Of a DNA stretch of 64,000 nt, positions 1-10,858 are shown piece by piece (the first letter of the stretch is position 1; every line of letters starts with the position of its first letter). The stretch covers positions 16,980,003 to 17,044,002 of the forward strand of contig JAJEKV010000030.1 in the NCBI GenBank assembly GCA_021234155.1, written 5' to 3'. The stretch is from Isoetes taiwanensis. Taxonomy: Eukaryota > Streptophyta > Lycopodiopsida > Isoetales > Isoetaceae. Below the pieces are notes generated by a model, which was not told where the DNA came from, ran no database searches, and saw only the letters and a list, made by a program, of their open reading frames with translations. A program made the translations under genes and the position numbers.

Positions 1-961
1 CGTGCTTGTTCTATCTTTGCGAATGCAGTGCATATATATATTCTTGAAATAGTTGCCCTGCGCAGTGGCTTGGAGAAGTGTGATGTGGACGGAGGTGCAA
101 GTGGTAGCTATAGAATTGCAGTGCTGTGACATTTCTTTCCCTCTAGTTTTGTTCGATTATTGTCTTTGGGATACCAATATGCCAACCGTCGGTTCCATAG
201 GGAAATATTAGTACGAAATGCAATGGATCGTACGATGAATGGCATTCATTTATTGATTGCAGGCTTCCATCTCTTGAGTGAAGGATGATGTTTTGATGTC
301 CCTGTGTTGGGTCTGGGTCATTAGGCATGAGGACCGCAATTTCGTCAGACGTAGGTGCGTTGTATTGTCTGTTTCTTGTGTTTGTGGTGGTTGGTGTCTG
401 GATGCATAGTCTCATATCGATAGTTGGATAGATTCGAATAAGTTCTGCTGTGTTATGGATAGCGCGTGCAAATGGATTGTTCAATGTGATAATCTGTTGA
501 AGTTCTCTAAGTGTATCTCTTCTAAGCACAGTCACATATTCTTGTCTTCTATCTAGCTGCTGTTCTGCATTGTCTAAAATGTATATTTGGGCATAAATTG
601 GCTGTCGGTCTGGGTCTGGTTGTAGTGCGCCCATGATGTGTGACATTCTGCCATTAACCCTGAGTGTGCATGGTCCTCCTGGAGCATTTGTGATTCGGTG
701 GTCAGTCTTGATTGCTAGAGATCCGAAAGCCGAAGAATTATTGTATTTTCTAATGTTTTGTCGGAATTCTGTGGATGTTGGGTTAGTTGTTGCGTATAGG
801 TGCATCAGCAATGGTGGTGGTGGCGGCATAAGTGGTAAGCTAACTTTACCAGAAGAGCAACATTTAGGTGGCTGCTCTGATGGCCATAAGAGAGCGTGAC
901 AGTCAGAGCAAACTTTGTTCATGGTCCCAAGATCATGGCGGTGGGAATGTTTGTGGTCCAT
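1..961 (-). pseudogene. Helitron replicase N-terminal fragment, runs off the left edge
   Basis: Minus-strand reading from 961 down gives a 272-residue open stretch that starts with a Cys/His cluster (HSHRHD, CSDCHALLWP, CC). It then carries QIYILDNAEQQLDRR and, near its end, SSYDPLHFVLIFPYGTDGWH. The last two match the QLYILD and YDPL..PLLFPYG..GWH blocks that precede the Rep (HUH nuclease) domain in plant Helitron RepHel proteins. The frame closes at 143. Past that stop, matching protein (FYSYHLHLRP, then LFQEYIY, then AKIEQ) is seen only by changing frame, so the copy is broken. The Rep and helicase domains would lie beyond base 1. This is not the same copy as the RepHel remnant at 47.7-51.5 kb, which covers the later part. 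Confidence 0.85.
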
Positions 962-1195
962 GCTATTTTGCGCAGAGGTGGTGGTAGTTGAATGTCCGGT
1001 GGTCTGCTGGTTTCAGCTGGTGCAGCAGGTCGGATTGATCTAGGAGTCGCTCTTAGTTCTCTCATTGTTATGTTTCTCTGGGTGTGCGGCTCATCATGTG
1101 TGCTAGTTTGAGGTGGCGTAGTAGTGTGTTCTGGTGTTTGGAACGGTGGCAGTTCATGATCTGTGATTTGTGAAGCTATTTCATATGGTAGTAGT

Positions 1196-1666
1196 TCATG
1201 TGGTGGTGGGTCGTTTGATATCGAAGGCGTTGGGGCTGTTGCTCGGTTTCGAGCATCGTGTCTTGCCGCTCTGCAAGAGCTTGTATTTGGCTGCTGGGTA
1301 TTGCCGGTATATGTTGCTGAGGTGGCTGGGAGCGATGGGAGGCCTGCTTGTCTTTGCTGGGAGATTATTTGATTTTGATGTTTCTAAGTGTGGCGCAAGG
1401 TGAGGCTCTAGTGGAGGTATTTGCCGTGGTAGCAACGCATTTGATCGCGGGGGATTTGGGATCGAAGGGCCTGGTGTGATCAATTGGTTTCGTGCATCTC
1501 GTCTCGCTTGTCTGCAAGAGTGTGTGGGGGCATTTGCGGGTGTTTCCTGAGACATTGTTTCGTGTATCACCAGTGGTGGTTTGAAAGAACATGATGGAGA
1601 CATGTCAAGCTGTCTTCTTTTTGGGTTTCGTTCATGTTCATCCTCGCCCTGACCCTGTCTTTCCAT
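1196..1666 (-). pseudogene. Arg/Pro-rich leader of the Helitron ORF, with internal repeat
   Basis: This minus-strand open stretch lies upstream of the Helitron fragment. It is rich in Arg, Pro, Ser and Gln (CRQARRDARN, PIPNPPRSN, RQIPPLEPHL). Helitron ORFs often start with a basic, poorly conserved leader, so I read it as the N-terminus of the same decayed element, though the frames do not connect cleanly across 961-1195. The DNA contains a degenerate direct repeat of about 240 bp: the text around 1240-1290 (tttcgagcatcg...ctgcaagag) recurs around 1485-1530 (tttcgtgcatct...ctgcaagag). No domain is recognisable. It could instead be unrelated low-complexity sequence. Confidence 0.4.
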
Positions 1667-2527
1667 TTGTAGGAGTGTTTGTTGCGAGAATGATGTGCTA
1701 GGTCACTCTATTGCAATAGAAGTATGTGAATAATCTAAATGAACGTAGAGTGAAATAGGAAGAGTGCTATCTAAGAAAGAGAATATGAAGTAAAGGAATG
1801 TAAAGAGGTACGAAATCTAACCTGTAGTTGAGATATGATCTATAGTGATCAGAATGTCTTGGAGTGAAGAGTATTTCGATAAGCTATGGAAGTCGAGAGC
1901 AATATAAACTCTTTAGATTTGAAGAGGATGAGATGAAGATGCTAAGAGGAAGTAAACATACCTTTAAAGCAAGAAGGGAGCTGATCGTCTGTGCAGGAGA
2001 ACTATAGGGAGATCTGATTTAATGAAGATAATGTGAATTGCTAGAGAGCATAGTAAATCATGCTTGAAACTGAAAAGGAATGGTAAATAAAATCAAATGG
2101 GAAATTTAGGCCTAAGAAAACAACTTTTATTTGCTGAGACAATTTGAAATAAAATGTGTATAGTTTTACACTGCATATATGTCGTATGCGAAACTACTAA
2201 CTAATTCTATGCATTGTAGGAAGTATGAGGCCGAGGTTAAAGGAAATTGATTCAAACCAAAATTCACTGACTGTGCTTTTCTTGGTTTCAGAACATGAGC
2301 TGGCTGGCTTCCATGCCATCCAATTCGGCAGCATATCACTGTATGTCGTAGTTCTGACTGGTTGGATTCATTGGTCTGAACTATAGGCTGTGCCTCTATC
2401 ATAGCGCTGACTCAGGTCTTTGCGATTCTAGTCTAAACACATTAGCAAATGCACAACTTGTTCATACCTAATATAAGGTTAAACTGTTGGTACGCAGTCC
2501 AGCCCTTTCGAGAGGGATTATGATGAA
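1667..2527. other. AT-rich stretch without recognisable features
   Basis: About 860 bases lie upstream of the Helitron fragment. I see no long open frame, no RNA gene and no Helitron 5' terminus here. The element's left-hand boundary on this side is therefore undefined. Confidence 0.5.
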
Positions 2528-3079
2528 CTACAAATAGAGAATTAGTTCACAGCAAGCATGTAAAGATCGGGACTGGATGTATCCTTTGCAACTTAATGAA
2601 GACTCCCTTGAACAGAGCGCAGGGAATCTCAGGGAATTTGGATAAAGATACTTGCCATGATAGAAGGCAACCTTATGTGCTTTTCTGTAAAGGCAATTCC
2701 ATCCCCATGCTTATTGCCAATAAATGAAGCGAGGATTGCCAATTCCTTGCAATCGATAGATTTTCTATTGGGGTGATACATTACAAAAATATGACCGCCT
2801 TCAATCCATACATTTTCTAGAGAAGTAATACACTACAAAAACCTGAGTTTAAGAACTCCACTTGGCAGACAAATTTTGTGCTATGGAAAATTCACAGCTG
2901 CTAGACCCTTCAGCATAACTACGACCACAACTAAAGTGCAGAGAATTCGATAAGGCATGGGAACAAAGAATTATTACTGCATGCAGGCCTACAAATAGAT
3001 AATTAGTTCAGAGCAAGCATGTAAAGATGGGGACTGCATCTATGCTTTGCAACTTAATGAAGACTCCCTTGAACAGAGC
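2528..3079 (+). repeat. 91-bp direct repeat pair
   Basis: Two copies of about 91 bp, at 2528-2618 and 2989-3079, share ctacaaatag...aattagttca and end in cttaatgaagactccc...aacagagc, with only scattered differences. They are separated by about 370 bp of unrelated sequence. No coding potential is seen. Confidence 0.9.
2621..2705 (+). repeat. Dispersed repeat shared with 33894-33978
   Basis: About 85 bases starting agggaatctcagggaatttg and ending ggcaattccatcc match 33894-33978 in the same orientation, with a handful of substitutions. Both copies sit in non-coding DNA, 31 kb apart, so they are members of a dispersed family. Neither copy shows obvious terminal inverted repeats. Confidence 0.85.
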
Positions 3080-3181
3080 TATGCAGATATCCTTTATGAG
3101 CCTATATTTCCAACACTTGGTGGATTTGGATATGTAGCATGCAACTTACAACATAGACCCATTTGCAAATACTTACATGTG

Positions 3182-3829
3182 TGTTACGCTTCCGCAGCTA
3201 GGTAGGCCCTGAGGAAGACAGGGTAAAATGACCCCTTCATTCTTCCCACTAGAACTCGTCAAGGTTGCAGTGATATGTGGAGGGCCCTGTATCAGCATGG
3301 AGCTGGTATGGGGGATGAACTCCTGTTTGTATACAGTGAGTGCACCGTATATGAGTAGGGGACGTCACACGGCATTTAGATTTAAGGGAGTAAGTCGGGG
3401 TACGGATGCGGGGACTGCTGATGTGGCCTGTGTCCTCTAGCACACCCAAGGATCCATTGTACCCGGGAAGGGGACGCCTTCCTAACCTGCCTCATCGGAC
3501 CGAGGAGATGTAACTCGGAGTAGTCTCACAGGGTGATTCCATGAGATTGCATCTCCGGAAGGCTACAATCATGCCATAGCATGTTTCAGCCTATTTGTAA
3601 AGTGTGCACAGGAGGACTACCCTAGCCATTGTTCTATGCCATCCAATGCCATGTTATATCTATGTCTGTTGTTATCCGAGGCCTAGACCGTCAGTCGACC
3701 CCCTAGAGTCTGAGCCCGGGATAGAGCCCCTATTTATGGTATATTGCTTATGTTATCTTGTCCTTGTATTGTTATTTATATGATGATGGATGGACCACCC
3801 TTCGTGACGGCATATTATATTGTTTATGA
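3182..3829. other. GC-richer non-coding segment, possible solo LTR
   Basis: This segment differs from its AT-rich surroundings: it is richer in G and C and starts with TGTTACGC, a common Gypsy LTR start. I could not find a convincing CA end or a target-site duplication, and no gag-pol coding sequence lies nearby. An LTR remnant is only a possibility. Confidence 0.2.
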
Positions 3830-3862
3830 TTGCTGGGTGTTAATATGTATGTACGCTTTACA

Positions 3863-4372
3863 GCATTAGATCATGCAGCAAATCTGGAAACAAAAGGAAA
3901 ACTGCTGGCTTCAAATCTGGAGGCACTGCAAAACCAATCTGATGAGGAGAGGGCAAGGCTACAGGCATCTCTGGGCATGGCATTGAAGAGATCTACAGAT
4001 TTGAAAAATCAGGTCCAAGTTCTGGTTAATAATCTACAGCATTTAGAATCAAGGGTTGTGAATTTAGAGAATGATCTAGCCATAGCCAGATCAGAGAGAG
4101 ACAGGGTCTCTACAGAGCTGCGAATCAAGGATTCAATTCCAGGATATGGGTATCATGATCCAAATGGATTTGATCACGAGTTAGAACCTGTGAGGTCTTC
4201 CATCAAGCACCTGCTTAACAATGCAAAGCATGGCCAGGAGCAACTGTCCATGCTGAAATCTCAGCTTGCAGATGCTACAAATAAGAAGATTGATCCACAG
4301 CAGCTAAGGGCCACACTTGAAGATCAGATTAAAAGGCTGAATGACTGCATTGCCTTTGTGCCCCTCTATATA
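3863..4372 (+). CDS. Coiled-coil protein exon (unknown function)
   Basis: An acceptor (tttacag) precedes about 170 codons that end at a plausible donor (AAG/GTATAAG). The protein is a run of heptad-like, charged residues (LETKGKLLASNLEALQNQ, LVNNLQHLESRVVNLENDL, LRATLEDQIKRLND), typical of a coiled coil. A gap around the middle reads KDSIPGYGYHDPNG. I do not recognise the family. The downstream bases show two-copy tandem duplications and no continuing exon that I can identify, so it may be a captured or stranded exon. Codon use looks coding, with no internal stop. Confidence 0.5.
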
Positions 4373-4617
4373 AGGTATAAGACATGAATTTCCTCCATTT
4401 ACCACAGGGAAAGAACACGTTAGGGTCTACATATTTTGGAAACTAAAAAAGTAACTACCTTGAGTACTTTTTGGATTGAGTAGTTTTTTATCCACGTTTA
4501 AAAATTCGAAAGGTAGTAATTAATTCTGGAGAGCGCAATGAATGATTCCCGCTATGCATGAAACTACGCTATCTTTGCTTCAATCATTTTGGCCACCCCT
4601 CTTTGTGCTTTATTCCG

Positions 4618-4722
4618 GCGATCGTTCTGGCGGTATCTCTGTGCCTCTTTCTCAATGTCATGCATCTCTGGTGATCGTTCTGGCGGTATCTCTGTGCCTC
4701 TTTCTCAATGTCATGCATCTCC
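4618..4722 (+). repeat. 53-bp tandem duplication
   Basis: A 53-bp unit (gatcgttctggcggtatctc to gtcatgcatctc) occurs twice head to tail with almost no difference. It is one of several two-copy tandem duplications in the window. Confidence 0.95.
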
Positions 4723-4804
4723 TTATCACCTAAGCTTAGCATATTATTCTAGATATTACTGATTGTCGACTTCTCTAACTTCATTATTTTATGTGACAGT
4801 CCCG

Positions 4805-4908
4805 AAGCAGGCATTTGACTCTCAAGATAGAGATTTTATTGCTGTTACGTCACTTCAAGCAGGCATTTGACTCTCAAGATAGAGGTTTTACTGTTGTTAC
4901 ACCACCGT
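4805..4908 (+). repeat. 52-bp tandem duplication
   Basis: The unit beginning aagcaggcatttgactctc repeats once after 52 bp with a few substitutions. It lies in non-coding DNA between the coiled-coil exon and the RING-type gene. Confidence 0.9.
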
Positions 4909-5442
4909 TACCATCAGACCATCACGTACATCCTTGATCGTGCTATATTATGTCATTTTGCTTGAGGAACTCAAGATAAAAATTGATTATAGTTTTCTGA
5001 AGCTCAGATCAACTAACAAACTGTAAGTATTTCTTGTTCTTCTCAGTAAACTCTTCACACCTGCATAAGAGTAAACTCTTCTCAGTCTTTGACTTTTTGG
5101 ATTCGTTAAGAGTATTGCTGGTCAGAGGATAATTGTACTGCTACTAGTGTAACAACCATATGCATGCTTCATTCCCATGCTTAAATACTACAGAGCTTCT
5201 AGATTTAAGATGAATTAGCACCTATTTTTTCTACCAATGCTTGTTTCTAGAGAATTCATATGTCATTCTATGTTATTAGTACAAATATCTATGGTCCCAT
5301 CGCTATGCATTGTTAAAATGTATCTATGGAAGTATTTATACTATATATTGCTTGAAGCAAAATAGAAATGCTTCACACATGTTGTAAAAAAAAAATCTAA
5401 ACTACCTCTTTGTGATATTAGGTTCCATTGTACTCGTGCATA

Positions 5443-6766
5443 ATGAAAAATGCACGTGCAGTCACAGTATCTCCTCGACAACCGAAAAAAGCAAAAGTTT
5501 CGTCTAGCTTGGAGAAGCTTTCTTCCACCCCTAAGAAGGCATCACGTCATTGTCTTTCGCTGAAAGATTTAAACCTTCATAAGGTAGAAAGATTGGCGAA
5601 TAGTGTGGAGGAAGATAGTCTTATTTCATGCGCTGATATAAAGAATGTTTTGGAGCCTGACATGATGACTAATATATGGGGGACGGGTGCTAAAGATGGC
5701 AAACAAGGCTATAATCCATCACGCCTCAAAAGGTCACTAAAATCTGATTTCTTTAAGATCTATAAAAGGGTATTCCATAAGACAGAAGTGCAAAAAGTTC
5801 CAATGTATATGGCAAGATGCTATGCAGCATGGAAGCATGGAATTAATGTTGATTGGGATAGCGTTGAAGAGTTTGCCAGAAATTGGGCTAGCAAGAAGAA
5901 ACATGATGAGCAGCAGCTACCAAAGGAAAAAGAAGAGCCTCATGAGCAAGAAAGTGATTCTGCGCCATTAAATCCATCTCTTGCTTTTGTTGAAATTCTA
6001 GAGATACACTTGAATATCTTACAAGATAAAGTTATGGTTGAGAACACTGCTGTTCAATCTGAGAGCTTGAGGATTGCCTTGGCAGATCTAGAAAATGCCA
6101 AAGCAAATACTAGATACGTAGAGCAACAAATTGTTGGGCTGAAACTGAAAGTTGAAAAGGTTAAAACAGAATTTGAAGGGAAGAGGAAGGAGCTGGATTT
6201 GCAGTCAAAGCTTGTAGAAAAATTGGCCCTTCAGCCTCGAGATAATGCGGAAATAAAGCTTCAGTATCATGAAGAATGTGTTCTAAAAAACCTGTTAGAA
6301 AGTGAAGTGAAAAAATTACATGCGCATGAACTTGGAATGGCGTACATGTTGGATGCTAACTTCGAAAGCTTAACTATCAATCAAGAAAAAATAGAGGCGA
6401 TGGAATGTGAAGTAAACTTGAAGAATGAGGTATATGAGAGAGAGAAAAGCATAAATGAGCAAACACGCAATAGAGAGAACAGGATGAAACATTTTATTCA
6501 AGCAGTACAAGAGGGAGACATCATGCTTGTCAGGCCAAGACCAATGATTCCAATTGAGCATTACTCCATAGTGGAAGTCGAGATAAAAACATGTGCTTTT
6601 TGTGGATTTGGTTTTAAGAATTTACAGTATGCAGCTTTGATATCTCAATGCATGCACTCTTTTCATTTGGCATGCGTAGTTCATGCCTTTAAGGCTTCAA
6701 GATTTTGTTGTCTTTGCGGCCAAGAAGCTAATACAGATTGGCTTAATAGTATTGGTGTTACAATGG
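5443..6766 (+). CDS. Coiled-coil protein with C-terminal RING-like zinc finger
   Basis: The open frame runs about 440 codons from an ATG at 5443, which follows a TTAG acceptor-like site. The N-terminus is basic and Ser/Lys-rich (PRQPKKAKVSSSLEKL). A middle block includes SRLKRSLKSDFFKIYKRVF. A long coiled coil follows (about residues 190-350: VEQQIVGLKLKVEKVK and similar). The C-terminus has Cys/His pairs in RING-H2-like order: CAFC, then CMHSFHLAC, then CCLCG. RING-type fingers usually act as E3 ubiquitin ligases, but no other ligase feature is seen. A donor GG/GTACAT at 6766 suggests a further exon, though the frame stays open only to 6801. I tested splicing into the HAD-domain gene downstream: the phase did not fit. 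It may be host-derived or transposon-derived. Confidence 0.6.
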
Positions 6767-6801
6767 GTACATTTTCTTACTTTCTAAACTTATATATGTA
6801 G

Positions 6802-7208
6802 GTTGTTTCCAGATTATGAACTATCTAACATGGATATTGTGTCAAACGGGTGCTTTGATGGATATATATGTACCTTTACATGGAAATAGCAGTGTCTAAG
6901 TACAAAAAAGTGACCTATCCATATAAATGTACTTGACTACCTTGGGTTAGTAACTTAATTACTGGAAGTGCAGAATAGGTGCATAAAGTATTTTATGTAC
7001 TTTTAAGATCACACAAGTACCTGGATTTGGCTTTGAGTACTTAAGAATAGTATTCAATACTTTGAGTACAAAATTGTACCTCAAATATTAGTGGATACTT
7101 TGATCAATTAGTTTACTACTTGAGTACCTAAGTACCTTGACTAACATTTAGTGCATATGTTTGAGTACGTAAGTACCTTAGATATTAGTCATGTTGTATT
7201 TGGTAGTA
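6802..7208. repeat. AGTAC-rich intergenic stretch
   Basis: No gene is visible. The sequence is dense in short degenerate units such as gagtacctaagtacctt and tgagtac. The same word-level composition recurs around 25.1-25.65 kb. No regular period could be fixed by eye. Confidence 0.6.
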
Positions 7209-7214
7209 CTCCAG

Positions 7215-9212
7215 CAATAATTATGTAAAAGAAAAACTGACCACTATTGATTCTTTGACTCATGAGATAGTGATGCTAAACAAAGTCCCGCTAAGCAAAG
7301 TCCTATAGCGTAAAACATGCGCAACACCACCAAGGCAGAGGACTATATGGCTTGTTGATTCAGAGGATGACTGGACAAGCAAGCTAAAAAAGCAAGATGA
7401 AGCTCTAACAAAGGACACATCTAGACACTCCAAGGACATTCTAAGTTCTTCAAATAACTTAGAATTGAAAGATGAATCGATTACATTGCTTCAAAACCCC
7501 GCTCTATCATTGAGGCAATTGGAACAGAAGCATGAGACTTTGCAAGCAGGCCATGTAGAATGTCATGAAACATATAATAACTTAGAGGCTTCAAATCTGT
7601 TGCAGCATAGATGTAAGGCTTTGCAAGATGAGTCTATGGCATTTCTTAGTTTTCCACAAGAAGGTGAGCCCCTAGAGAATGAATATAAGGGACTTCAGAA
7701 CATTTTGAATATTTCTCCCGTTTCTGTACAAGTTCATGATCATGTTTATGAAGAACCCAGTCCGTTGCTTGAAGCATGCAAAAGTATTCCAAAGGAACTA
7801 GATGGACTAGTAGAACATCACACTTCTGAAATCCCCTCAGGAAGTAGGAAAAACAATTTGGACAAAGAAAAGCCAGCTAAGACGGAAGCAAGAAGAAGAT
7901 TACGGCTTGCTGAAAATGCAGGTTAGTACAATTTTGGTTCCTTCTTACTCAAAATGTCCAATTCTTGTTAAATCCCTAAATTTGATATGTTTAGTAGATG
8001 CTTATATATCTGAGGACAAGGAAGACCAAGCTCTCGCAGGAAAAGGCAAACCTACGTGAGTATTGTGCATAACTTTGTGCATAAGAACTGATTTGTTATA
8101 CTGAAATGTGCTAATCATGTGAAACTATAGTGACAATCACATGATATCTGGACTTAAGTCAAAATCTGGAAAAGGAAACAAAACATGCCAAGAGTAAGTG
8201 GTCATGCTAATTTTTTACATTTGCTATTATGAAGAAATCTGATTATTATTCTAATTCAAATTCTATAAACTCCAAACATTACAGGACAGTAAGGTGAGAA
8301 TGTAAATTATATACGTACCTTCAGTATTTTGTGAATAATTTGAACTCTATGTATATACGTCGTATAGGCCAGCAAGCTCAAAATCAGTCCGAGACCCTGT
8401 GAAAAAGCAAGATGAAGTTACAAGGTGAGCTCATATTCTTTGACATGCATCTGCATCTCCCTTGCACCTTTGACTAACTTGATTTTGTCTACAGCCCGCT
8501 CAAACATCATCTATCACCAGCAAGGTAATGTTTATTCTTATTTGACATTACGTACAATATGCTCGGATTAACAATCATGTACAGCAGGGTGGACAAGAAA
8601 CTGTTAATACTTGATACGAATAAAGTATTTATCAAGCGCTTTGAGTCAAGTCAAAGACTGCCTAGGAGACATCCAAAGTCGACATTGTATCAAATTGGCA
8701 GATATAGCATTGTGGCAAGGCCAGGACACTTGGAATTTGTTAGAGAATGCATGAACCATTTTAGTGTTGCAATCTGGTCAACACTTTCTGAAGAAAACTT
8801 GGCTACAATGCTTGAGGAACTCTTTCCTGAAGGCATACGCAACAAATTTGAATTCATTTGGAGTCAAACTCGTTGTGAGTCTACTGATCTCGATCATCCT
8901 CAATTTCCTGGGAGAAAAATCTTTCTTAAAGATTTGGAGGAAGTGTGGTCTTCAATAATGCACAAGTCTTCAAATAGCCTTTTAGTAGAAGATTCTGAGT
9001 ACAAGTGTCTAAGGAATCCCAGAGGGTCTTATATTATACCGCACTCATTTAGTTTGCAGTCAGAAGCTGGAAGTAACAGGTATTTAATGGATGAACTGCT
9101 TCCTTATCTTTTGAAGGTTGCTGATGCAACAAATGTTACCACCCATGTAATGCGTGTGCCAATGATCAAAAGTTCAGCCAAAGAGACCTCAATTGTGAAG
9201 AAACTACTTCAG
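7215..9212 (+). CDS. Seven-exon gene: coiled-coil N-terminus, FCP1-like HAD domain
   Basis: Six small introns join into one frame: exons end or start at 7921/7995, 8055/8131, 8193/8285, 8293/8368, 8424/8495 and 8524/8588, all GT-AG. The first intron is phase 1 and the other five are phase 2. One exon (8285-8293) is only 9 nt. The last exon encodes a CTD-phosphatase/NIF-like HAD domain: RVDKKLLILDTNKVF (motif I), FSVAIWSTLSEENL (motif II region), KIFLKDLEEVW and LLVEDSEYKCLRNP (late acidic motif). FCP1-type enzymes use DxDx(T/V); here motif I reads DTN, so the second Asp is Asn and catalysis is doubtful. The first exon encodes Gln/Glu-rich coiled coil (LRQLEQKHETLQ). An in-frame TAG at 7306-7308 separates a possible 5' exon (7215 on) from IWLVDSEDDWTSKL; the true start may lie after it. 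A donor follows CTTCAG at 9212, so more exons are expected. Confidence 0.7.
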
Positions 9213-10105
9213 GTACACAAGTATCTATGACACTATTAAACATAATATATAATGTTGCCAGTGGACAAATTTTGTATATGAGGAATGCAAGCATAAGCCT
9301 AAAGTGTGCATTGTTGTTTTTGTAATATTATGTTGTTGTCTTCCTCTTTCAAACATGTTAACTAATCAAAACTGTCTTTTTTCTTTGCTACATCTTGTTG
9401 CACCCAGTGGCACTTCACAGTCTCATGTAAAGTGAGCACCAAGGCCATATATCAAAATGCCTTGGCAGAGCCTAGAGAGCATGGCAGGGCAAAGATTCAA
9501 GCTTTAGCTAACTTAACTATGCATAATTAAGAAGTACCTATCTGTGGTATGTCTATCCACAAATAGACATACTAGTTTTGGATATGCAGACCCATTCATA
9601 ACATGTAGGTCTACACAAATCTGTAAAAGCATAAACCAGTGTGTCTAAACCATCATCCAATTAAATTGGGATTATGTCAACTCCAAAATCACGCCAACCT
9701 GCTATTGTCTTCTAGGGGGTTTTTATTTTTTTTAATCTTTTTTTTTGGACTTCAAAAATAACATAAGGTTGCGATTCACGTGTGACTTTTCATATGCGAA
9801 TTGAAATATGCAGAAATGAAGAGCAAGTTGCTAACATAGATGAGACAAATATTGCTTGCTCAATAGATGATAATATTAGGTTTGATAATAACAAATTGCA
9901 TTATTTTATGAGGCAATTCCGGACTTCGAAATTATCGATACATCGCACAAATATCATACAAAAATATCATATATTCCAATAAAACATTAAGGGATCAATC
10001 CATGTTTTTCCACGTATTTAACAAGGTGTGGTTCCATGTCAGCCGTTCTATCCAGTTCTGGGTACGAATCTAACACTTCACCCACCGGCCATCCCCATAG
10101 CCAAA
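9213..10105. other. Non-coding stretch
   Basis: I see no continuing exon for the HAD gene, no RNA gene and no repeat that I can match elsewhere in the window. Confidence 0.4.
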
Positions 10106-10640
10106 TTATGCATAATAGACACAAACTTCACCGAAAATCATCTCGTCCCAAAAGTTTTTGGATCGTAAGATGGTGGATTCGTGAGCCTGTGTTTGATTGT
10201 AGAAGCATTTGAGAGCATCATCATCCACTATGATTATATCATCCTTATTCTCGATACCAAGTTCATCCATCATGTTACTCAAGTGTTTGATGAAGATAGG
10301 CTTGCCTGTTGGATCCTTGGGATTAGTGAACTTCACACATTTGTTCTGATCCCAAAGGGTCAACCAATTTCTACGATTTCCCCCGTGCCTCCAAAGTATC
10401 CTTGATGTTCCTTAGTTCCATGGATGACCAAATACCAACTCGAAATAACCCAATGCCTCGCCTAGCATCTCCTTCAAGTCGCGGCCGCGATAGATCCACT
10501 TGGTGTTTGATTCTACTGGTGTCTGATGAAACTGATCTCTAGCCACTTTATTTTTCGAAAAAGTCTTGCAAAGGACTCCGTTTAGGTCGAACACCACAAC
10601 CTTCTTAGAAACGCAATGGAAGCTGAAACATCAAACATGT
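10106..10640 (-). pseudogene. Second FCP1-like HAD domain copy, frameshifted
   Basis: On the minus strand, a block reading VVVFDLNGVLCKTFSKNKV (motif I) is followed by RGRDLKEMLGEAL and then, in another frame, by IWSSMELRNIKDTLEARG. Next comes LTLWDQNKCVKF, KPIFIKHLSNMMDELG and DIIIVDDDALKCFYN. The order matches FCP1/NIF-like HAD phosphatases of plants, in which motif I DLNG is common. At least one frameshift lies near 10430, between YFEL and the IWSS block. It is paralogous in fold to the plus-strand gene at 8.6-9.2 kb, but the protein sequences differ a lot, so this is not a recent local duplication. Confidence 0.7.
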
Positions 10641-10858
10641 ATCTGGTCCGCAAGATACGATAACACAAACAATACAAACGCCAAAGCGTGATTTGAAATA
10701 GTCATAACCAAATCGCTCGGCGGATTTAGTTTGACAACGAAAAATAATCAAAGCACGCTTTTGCGCGATTTAATTCAAAGGTAATACAAATTAAATCACG
10801 CTGGCGCTTATTTCGTCGGCAAAGGCCATACCTATCATCTTCGGTTTATTTGCCATCA

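Noticed and set aside
3182-3880. Solo Gypsy LTR
   Set aside because: It has a TGTTACGC start but no matched CA end, no target duplication and no second copy.
5428-9212. One gene joining the RING-type exon to the HAD gene
   Set aside because: The donors near 6754-6766 give phases that do not match the acceptor before 7215, and a TAG lies at 7306, so I kept them separate.
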